In this document: piece by piece, positions 57,263 through 64,000 of the stretch | How positions within the stretch are numbered: the first letter of the stretch is position 1 | Layout of the letters: each line of letters opens with the position of its first letter | Source: Aquarana catesbeiana | Taxonomy: Eukaryota > Chordata > Amphibia > Anura > Ranidae | DNA: 64,000 bases | Assembly: GCF_042186555.1 (NCBI RefSeq) | Contig: NC_133334.1 | Location: 24,633,780 to 24,697,779 of the forward strand | Reading direction: 5' to 3' | Program-made: the position numbers and the translations under genes | Notes under the pieces: generated by a model | The model's database searches: none | What the model was told of the DNA's origin: nothing | Seen by the model: only the letters and a program-made list of their open reading frames with translations

Positions 57263-59347
57263 ACTGAATCAACTGCCTGCCTGTAGTATATTCGAAAGAG
57301 AACAACAGGAACGGTCTGCAGTGAGATCTAGCTGCACAGGATACAGTAATGAATATACTGCAGCTAACTGAATCAACTGCTTGCCTGTAGTATATTAGGA
57401 AGAGAACAACAGGAACGGTCTGCAGAGAGATCTAGCTGCACAGGATACAGTACTGAATATACTGCAGCTAACTGAATGAACTGCCTGCCTGTAGTATATT
57501 AGGAACAGAACAACGGGAACGGTCTGCAGTGAGATCTAGCTAAACTGTATACAGTACTGAATATACTGCAGCTAACTGAATTAACTGCCTGCCTGTAGTA
57601 TATTAGGAAGAGAACAACAGAAACGGTCTGCAGTGAGATCTAGCTGCACAGGATACAGTACTAAATATACTGCAGCTAACTTAATCAACTGCCTGCCTGT
57701 AGTATATTAGGAAGAGAACAGGAACGGTCTGCAGCGAGATCTGCCTGTAGTATATTAGGAACAGAACAACAGGAACAGTCTGCAGTGAGATCTAGCTAAA
57801 CTGTATACCGTACTAAATATACTGCTGCTAACTGAATGAACTGCCTGCCTGTAGTATATTAGGAAGAGAACAACAGAAACGTTCTGCAGTGAGATCTAGC
57901 TGCACAGGATACAGTACTCAATATACTGCAGCTAACTGAATTAACTGCCTGCCTGTAGTATATTCGGAAGAGAACAACAGGAATGGTCTGCAGTGAGATC
58001 TAGCTGCACAGGATACAGTACTGAATATACTGCAGCTAACTGAATCAACTACCTGCCTGTAGTATATTAGGAAGAGAACAGGAACGGTCTGCAGTGAGAT
58101 CTAGCTAAACTGTATGCAGTACTGAATATACTGCAGCTAACTGAATGAACTGCCTGCCTGTAGTATATTAGGAACAGAACAACGGGAACAGTCTGCAGTG
58201 AGATCTAGCTAAACTGTATACAGTACTGAATATACTGCAGCTAACTGAATGAACTGCCTGCCTGTAGTATATTAGGAAGAGAACAACAGAAACGGTCTGC
58301 AGTGAGATCTAGCTGCACAGGATACAGTACTAAATATACTGCAGCTAACTGAATCAACTGCTTGCCTGTAGTATATTCGGAAGAGAACAACAGGAACGGT
58401 CTGCAGTGAGATCTAGCTGCACAGGATACAGTACTGAATATACTGCAGCTAACTGAATGAACTGCCTGCCTGTAGTATATTAGGAACAGAACAACAGGAA
58501 TGGTCTGCAGCGATATCTAGCTGCACAGGATACAGTACTGAATATACTGCAGCTAAATGAATGAACTGCCTGCCTGTAGTATATTAGGAAGAGAACAACA
58601 GGAACGGTCTGCAGCGAGATCTGTAGTATATTAGGAACAACAGGAACAGTCTGCAGTGAGATCTAGCTAAACTGTATACAGTACTGAATATAGTGCTGCT
58701 AACTGAATGAACTGCCTGCCTGTAGTATATTAGGAAGAGAACAACAGAAATGGTCTGCAGTGAGATCCAGCTGCACAGGATACAGTACTCAATATACTGC
58801 AGCTAACTGATTCAACTGCCTGCCTGTAGTATATCCGGAAGAGAACAACAGGAACTGTCTGCAGTGAGAGCAAGCTGCACAGGATACAGTACTGAATATA
58901 CTGCAGCTAACTGAATCAACTGCCTGCCTGTAGTATATCAGGAACAGAACAACAGGAACGAGATCTAGCTGCACAGGATACAGTACTGAATATACTGCAG
59001 CTAACTGAATGAACTGCCTGCCTGTAGTATATTAGGAACAGAAAAACAGGAATGGTCTGCAGCAATATCTAGCTGCACAGGATACAGTACTGAATATACT
59101 GCAGCTAAATGAATGAACTGCCTGCCTGTAGTATATTAGGAAGAGAACAACAGGAACGGTCTGCAGCGAGATCTACCTGCACAGGACACAGTACTGAATA
59201 TACTGCAGCTAACTGAATGAACTGCCTTCCTGTAGTATATTAGGAACAGAATAACAGGAACGGTCTGCAGCGAGATCTAGCTGCACAGGTTACAGTACTG
59301 AATATACTGCAGCTAACTGAATGAACTGCCTTGCCTGTAGTATATTA

Positions 59348-61524
59348 CATAGTTACATAGTAGGTGAGGTTGAAAAAAAGACACAAGTCCATCAAGTCCA
59401 ACCTATGTGCGATCATGTGTCAGTATTACATTATATATCCCTGTATGTTGCGGTCATTCAGGTGCCTATCTAATAGTTTCTTAAAGCTATCGATGCTCCC
59501 CGCTGAGACCACCGCCTGTGGAAGGGAATTCCACATCCTTGCTGCTCTTACGGTAAAGAACCCTCTACGTACTTTAAGGTTAAACCTCTTTTCTTCTAAT
59601 TGTAATGAGTGGCCGCGAGTCTTATTAAACTCTCTTCTGCGAAAAAGTTTTATCCCTATTGTGGGGTCACCAGTACGGTATTTGTATATTGAAATCATAT
59701 CCCCTCTCAAGCGTCTCTTCTCCAGAGAGAATAAGTTCAGTGCTCGCAACCTTTCCTCATAACTAAGATCCTCCAGACCCTTTATTAGCTTTGTTGCCCT
59801 TCTTTGTACTCGCTCCATTTCCAGTAATCCTTCCTGAGGACTGGTGCACAGAACTGGACAGGTGCGGCCGGACCAGAGTCTTGTAGAGCGGGAGAATTAT
59901 CGTTTTATCTCTGGAGTTGATCTCCTTTTTAATGCCAATATTCTGTTTGCTTTGTTAGCAGCAGCTTGGCATTGCATGCCATTGCTGAGCCTATCATCTA
60001 CTAGGACCCCCAGGTCCTTTTCCATCCTAGATTCCCCCAGAGGTTCTCCCCCAGTGTACAGATTGCATTCAGATTTTTCCACCCAAATGCATTATTTTAC
60101 ATTTTTCTACATTGAACCTCATTTGCCATGTAGTCGCCCACCCCATTAATTTGTTCAGATCTTTTTGCAAGGTTTCCACATCCTGCGGAGAAGTTATTGC
60201 CCTGCTTAGCTTAGTATCGTCTGCAAATACAGAGATTGAACTGTTTATCCCATCCTCCAGGTCATTTATAAACAAATTAAATAGAATTGGTCCCAGCACA
60301 GAACCCTGGGGAACCCCACTACCCACCCCTGACCATTCTGAGTACTCCCCATTTATCACCACCCTCTGAACTCGCCCTTGTAGCCAGTTTTCAATCCATG
60401 TACTCACCCTATGGTCCATGCCAACGGACCTTATTTTGTACAGTAAACGTTTATGGGGAATGGTGTCAAATGCTTTTGCAAAATCCAGATACACCACGTC
60501 TACGGGCCTTCCTTTATCTAGATGGCAACTCACCTCCTCATAGAAGGATAATAGATTGGTTTGGCAAGAACGATTCTTCATGAATCCATGCTGATTACTG
60601 CTAATGATATCATTCTTATTACTAAAATCTTGTATATAGTCCCTTATCATCCCCTCCAAGAGTTTACATACTATTGATGTTAGGCTAACTGGTCTGTAAT
60701 TCCCAGGGATGTATTTTGGGCCCTTTTTAAATATTGGTGCTACATTGGCTTTTCTCCAATCAGCTGGTACCATTCCAGTCAGTAGACTGTCAGTAAAAAT
60801 TAGGAACCTGACTGAGTTCCCTAAGTACCCTCGGGTGCAAGCCATCTGGTCCCGGTGATTTATTAATGTTAAGTTTCTCAAGTATAATTTTAATTCCGTC
60901 CTCTGTTAACCATGGAGGTGCTTCCTGTGACTTGTCATGAGGATAAACACTGCAGTTTTGGTTACTGAAGCTCCCTGATTCACTCGTGAAGACTGAGGAG
61001 AAGAATAAATTCAATACCTCTGCCATCTCCCCATCCTTTGTAACCAGATGTCCTTCCTCATTCTTTATGGGGCCAATATGGTCTGTCCTCCCTTTTATAC
61101 TGTTTACATACTTAAAGAATTTCTTGGGATTTTTTTTTGCTTTCCTCCGCTATGTGTCTTTCATGTTCTATCTTAGCCGTCCTAATTGTACCCTTACATT
61201 TCTTGTTGAATTCTTTATAAAGTCTGAATGCTGATGATGATCCCTCAACCTAGTATTTTTTGAAGGCCTTCTCCTTTGCTTTTATATGCATTTTTACATT
61301 GGAGTTAAGCCACCCAGGACTTTTGTTCGCTCTTTTAAATTTATTACCCAATGGGATGCATTGGCTAATGCCATCATTTAATATACTCTTAAAGCAAACC
61401 CATCTCTCCTCCGTATTCTTTGTTCCTAATATTTTATCCCAATTTATGCCTTTTAGCAAGGTTTGTAGTTTAGGGAAGTTGGCTCTTTTGAAATTCAGTG
61501 TCTTTGTATTCCCTTTATGTTTTC
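59348..61524 (-). mobile_element. CR1 LINE, 5'-truncated
   Basis: A minus-strand CR1-clade LINE inserted in the 104-bp array at ...TAGTATATTA/GGAAGAGAAC. Its 3' end is on the left and shows the short direct repeat CATAGTTACATAGTA, like the 8-bp terminal repeats of CR1. The 5' end is truncated near 61524. ORF2 remains in pieces. Confidence 0.85.
59426..61500 (-). pseudogene. CR1 ORF2 reverse transcriptase remnant
   Basis: From the 5' side: a segment at about 61480-61250 (LLKGINWDKILGTKN, ERWVCFKSILND) from the region before the RT; then KSPGPDGLHPRVLREL near 60875-60830. The open piece 60881-60069 has PIFKKGPKYIPGNYRPVSL, DFAKAFDTIPHKRLLYK (motif A), GVPQGSVLGPILFNLFI (motif B) and FADDTKL (catalytic) near 60220. 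The last part, 59818-59426, has RRATKLIKGLEDLSYEERL and WNSLPQAVVSA. Breaks are at about 61140, 60800, 60070 and 59820. The domain order is a textbook CR1 RT. Confidence 0.85.
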
Positions 61525-61633
61525 TATTAGGAAGAGAACAACAGGAACGGTCTGCAGTGAGATCTAGCTGCACAGGATACATTACTGAATATACTGCAGC
61601 TAACTGAATCAACTGCCTGCCTGTAGTATATTA

Positions 61634-62470
61634 GGATAATGGGGATTATTATGGTCTGTCCTAATATAATGGAGATTATTATGGTCTGTTCTGATATAAT
61701 GGGGATTATTATGGCCTGTTCTGATATAATGGAGATTATTATGGCCTGTCCTGGTATAATGGGGATTATTATGGTCTGTTCTGATATAATGGGGATTATT
61801 ATGGCCTGTCCTGGTATAATGGGGATTAATATGGTCTGTTCTGATATAATGGGGATTATTATGGCCTGTTCTGGTATAATGGAGATTAATATGGTCTGTT
61901 CTGATATAATGGGGATCATTATGGTCTATTCTGGTATAATGGGGATTATTATGGTCTGTCCTGGTATGATGGGGATTATTATGGTCTGACCTGATATAAT
62001 GGGGGTTATTATGGTCTATTCTGGTATAATGGAGATTACTATGGTCTGTCCCAATATAATGGAGATTATTATGGTGTGTCCTGATATAATGGGAATTAGC
62101 ATGGTCTGTCCTGGTATAATGGGGTATATTGTGGTCTGTTCCGGTATAATGGAGATTATTATGGTCTGTTCCGATATAATGGGGATTATTATGGTCTGTC
62201 CTCATATAATGTGGATTATTATGGTCTGTTCTGATATAATGGGGGTTATTATGGTCTGTCCTTGTATAATGGGGATTATTATGGTCTGTTCTGATATAAT
62301 GGGGATTATTATGGTCTGTCCTGATATAATGGGGATTATGATGGTCTGTCCTCATATAATGGGGATTATGATGGTCTGTCCTGGTATAATGTGGATTATT
62401 ATGGTCTGTTCTGATATAATGGGGATTATTATGGTCTGTCCTTGTATAATAGATTATTATGGTCTGTTCT
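61634..62470. repeat. 30-bp minisatellite
   Basis: About 28 units of ATAATGGGGATTATTATGGT plus CTGTTCTGAT (or CTGTCCTGGT), exactly 30 bases each for most of the block. The period keeps a frame open on both strands, giving repetitive Met/Ile- or His/Asn-rich peptides with no biological meaning expected. It begins where the hAT array ends. Confidence 0.95.
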
Positions 62471-62799
62471 GATTCTTATAATGGAGGTACATCATGTAGG
62501 TGACTCAGTGATAAATGATGGGTGTCCTCAGGCTGGATGTGACTCAATCAGATATTATTGTGTTTGTTACACAATCCCCCCCACCCCCATTGTTGGGCCC
62601 TCACACAAAGGAGCTCGGATATAGGAATGGCCCCAGCCTTTCCCCTTCGCAGGGCCCATTCCTGCCCCCCGTGGGAGGGTCTCCATCAACCCCCCACTAT
62701 GAGGGGGACCCCCCATCTCTCCCCCACATACAGAGCCCAGGCAGCTCCTACGCCATCAGCGTACACTACCCTCCTTCGTGAATAGCGCTGCTGCACTGC
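62471..62799. other. Unique-looking stretch before the CpG block
   Basis: No repeat recognised. C-rich runs occur at 62576-62590 and 62690-62730. Several short open frames occur without domains. Composition rises toward the CpG-rich block to the right. Confidence 0.4.
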
Positions 62800-63240
62800 G
62801 GCTGTGCTACGCCTCAACCCAACCCTGCTCCCCGGGGCCCCGCCCCCTCCGCCGCCCCCCATTGGCCGCCCTCTTCCGCCGGCCACGTCCATCAGCCATT
62901 TACAGAGCGGTGATTGGGCGGAGCGGCCGCATTCGTCTAGCAGCAGGTTGGGCTGAGCTGTGTGATAAAGGCGGCCCTGTGTGTTTTCCCCGGGAGTCGC
63001 CGCAGAAGGACGGAGAGGGGACCCCGACCGCTCCGCACCGTACAGCCCCGGCCCGACGTCCTCTCCGTGTATAGTCCTCCCCCTTCCCCCCCAGTCTTCT
63101 CCCCTCCCTTCCCCCCCTTTTTCTTCTTCTCCGGGACAGACGCCGCGCTCCACAACACACTGCCGTCCCTCCGGGAGAGGTGAGCTGACAAGATGGCCGA
63201 CCGCTTCCACAAAATGGCGGCCGCCGCCGGTCTGTGAGGA
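62800..63240 (+). promoter_or_regulatory. CpG-rich promoter-like region, possible exon 1
   Basis: Dense in CG dinucleotides, unlike the rest of the window. It contains a GC box/Sp1-like CCCCGCCCCC near 62838-62848, inverted CCAAT boxes (ATTGG at 62861 and 62913), GGGCGG at 62916 and two YY1-like motifs (CAAGATGGCC at 63189, AAAATGGCGG at 63211). A consensus splice donor GAGAG/GTGAGC lies at 63179/63180. A short ATG frame opens at 63193 in good context but ends after 14 codons (MADRFHKM...). It could be the first exon of a host gene beyond the right edge, on plus, or a bidirectional promoter. No coding sequence identifies it. Confidence 0.5.
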
Positions 63241-63289
63241 GGTGGGGGGGGGAGACACTACGGATCATAGGAGGGAGGGGGGACACGGC

Positions 63290-64000
63290 TCTGCTGGGGG
63301 TTGTAGTCCCTCTCCTAACACATTGTACTGGGAGCATTCACTGCGGGTGGACTACATTACCCAGCATGCCTCACCCATCACCACAACGGCCGGGGATTCT
63401 GGGAGTTGTAGTCCATCTACAGCTATAGAGACCAGCAGTGTGTGTGGGAGAGGGACTACATCTCCCAGCATGCCTCTGTGCGCCATGGACTGGACGCTGA
63501 TGAGCTGGGAAATGTAGTCCACCAACCGAGACAAAGGGCGTCCATTATTATGGGTGGAGATCTATAGTGTGGGGATTCTGGGCGTTGTAGTCCACCAACT
63601 GCTACAAAGACTGCATTGTGTGTGTGTGTGTAGGAGGGGGGCATGCCTCACCTATCCATAGAGCAGCAGGGGATTCTGGGTAATGTAGTCCACCAACTGC
63701 TACAGAGACTGCATTGTGTGTGTAGGAGGACTACATCTCCCAGCATGCCTATCCCATCCATAGAACAGCAGGGAATTCTGGGTATTGTAGTCTCTCTACA
63801 GCTATAGAGACCAGCACTGTGTGTAGAGGGACTACATCTCCCAGCATGCCTCTGTGCTCTGTAGACTGGATGCTGATGAGCTGGGAATTCTGGGTATTGT
63901 AGTCCACCAACTGCTATGGAGACTGCATTGTGTGTAGGAGGGCTCACTCGTCCATAGAACAGGGAATTCTGGGGATTGTAGTCCATATACAGCTATAGAG
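63290..64000. repeat. Cluster of twelve ZNF143/THAP11-type motifs in a local tandem repeat
   Basis: Copies of ACTACANNTCCCAGCATGC-type sequence in both orientations. Plus: 63351, 63455, 63730, 63831. Minus: 63295 (weak), 63396, 63505, 63575, 63673, 63774, 63887, 63966. Linkers repeat as well: CACCAACTGCTACAGAGAC, CTATAGAGACCAGCA and TGTGTGTAGGAGG. The cluster continues to the window end. It sits 50 bases downstream of the CpG block. The motif is the long ZNF143 (SBS) element found in many vertebrate promoters. Confidence 0.75.

Larger units (their letters stand above)
48012..61634 (-). mobile_element. hAT transposon copy 2, expanded by internal array and LINE insertions
   Basis: Same left terminus (TAGGGATGAGCCGAAC at 48012) and layout as copy 1: 3' UTR, transposase (49420-52676, minus), then a 5' tandem array. 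Here the array of 104-bp units spans 52740-61634 and has been entered by an L2-like LINE and a CR1 LINE. No right terminus is seen before the 30-bp minisatellite that follows, so that end is missing or lies outside the recognisable sequence. Confidence 0.75.
52740..61634. repeat. 104-bp satellite-like array, interrupted by two LINEs
   Basis: Unit of about 104 bases including ATACTGCAGCTAACTGAAT, CTGCCTGCCTGTAGTATATT and GGAACGGTCTGCAGTGAGAT. Present at 52740-52954, 57233-59347 and 61525-61634. About 20 or more copies in the central block, with some units shortened by loss of the GCACAG part or replaced by AAACTGTATACAGTACTG. It derives from the 5' side of the hAT element. Confidence 0.9.

Noticed and set aside
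61609..62472. Long repetitive frames at 61609-62472 (His/Asn-rich or Met/Ile-rich)
   Set aside because: Product of the 30-bp period; no unit drift or flanking structure suggests a protein.
62686..63337. Minus-strand frames of 145-190 codons over the CpG block
   Set aside because: GC-rich DNA has few stops; composition is Gly/Arg/Pro-rich with no domain.

Overview
The window looks like non-coding, transposon-saturated DNA from an anuran amphibian, most likely a ranid frog. This rests on recognised families: a Tc1 element with termini and transposase that I recognise from memory as Frog Prince-like (the Rana pipiens family), TTAA-flanked T2/Kolobok-type MITEs, PIF/Harbinger elements, chromodomain Ty3/Gypsy retrotransposons, hAT elements with BED fingers, and L1, L2-like, CR1 and Penelope retroelements. 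No database search was possible, so family names come from motifs and termini. I see no convincing host protein-coding gene, tRNA, rRNA or CRISPR array. The only host-like regulatory signal is a CpG-rich, promoter-like block at the right edge.

Layout. 1-11.1 kb: two L1-type LINEs facing each other tail to tail (L1-A on plus, 5'-truncated; L1-B on minus, nearly full length with ORF1 and ORF2). L1-A carries a TTAA MITE inside ORF2. 11.1-15.06 kb: two palindromic repeats and a PIF/Harbinger transposon on minus whose transposase has a recognisable intron, itself hosting a hAT MITE. 15.06-17.5 kb: the 3' half of a chromodomain Gypsy element with its 3' LTR. 17.5-23 kb: nested TTAA repeats with minisatellite cores and a Harbinger MITE. 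23.07-26.03 kb: a Tc1 element interrupted by a Penelope-like element with a 19-bp target duplication. 26-29 kb: MITEs and minisatellites. 29.0-35.3 kb: hAT copy 1 (minus). 35.3-36.2 kb: a very long, apparently perfect inverted repeat.

36.5-42.25 kb: an AT-rich palindromic repeat split by a TA-flanked MITE and by a complete, small LTR retrotransposon (37803-41505). That LTR element encodes one open Gag-protease-chromodomain frame with no reverse transcriptase, RNase H or integrase core. 42.4-48 kb: nested TTAA elements, a 36-bp minisatellite and a hammerhead-like motif. 48.0-61.6 kb: hAT copy 2 (minus), whose 5'-side 104-bp repeat is amplified into an array invaded by an L2-like LINE (plus) and a CR1 LINE (minus). 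61.6-62.5 kb: a 30-bp minisatellite. 62.8-63.24 kb: CpG-rich promoter-like sequence with CCAAT, GC-box and YY1-like motifs, followed to the window end by a cluster of twelve ZNF143/THAP11-type motifs.

Almost all coding regions are decayed by frameshifts and stops, many of the stops at former CGA or CAG codons. The main exception is the 677-codon Gypsy-derived frame. The nesting gives a relative order of insertion at several loci, and the exact target duplications (ATTCG, GGTACTGT, GTCATAAT, TAA, TA, TTAA and a 19-mer) are the strongest evidence here.
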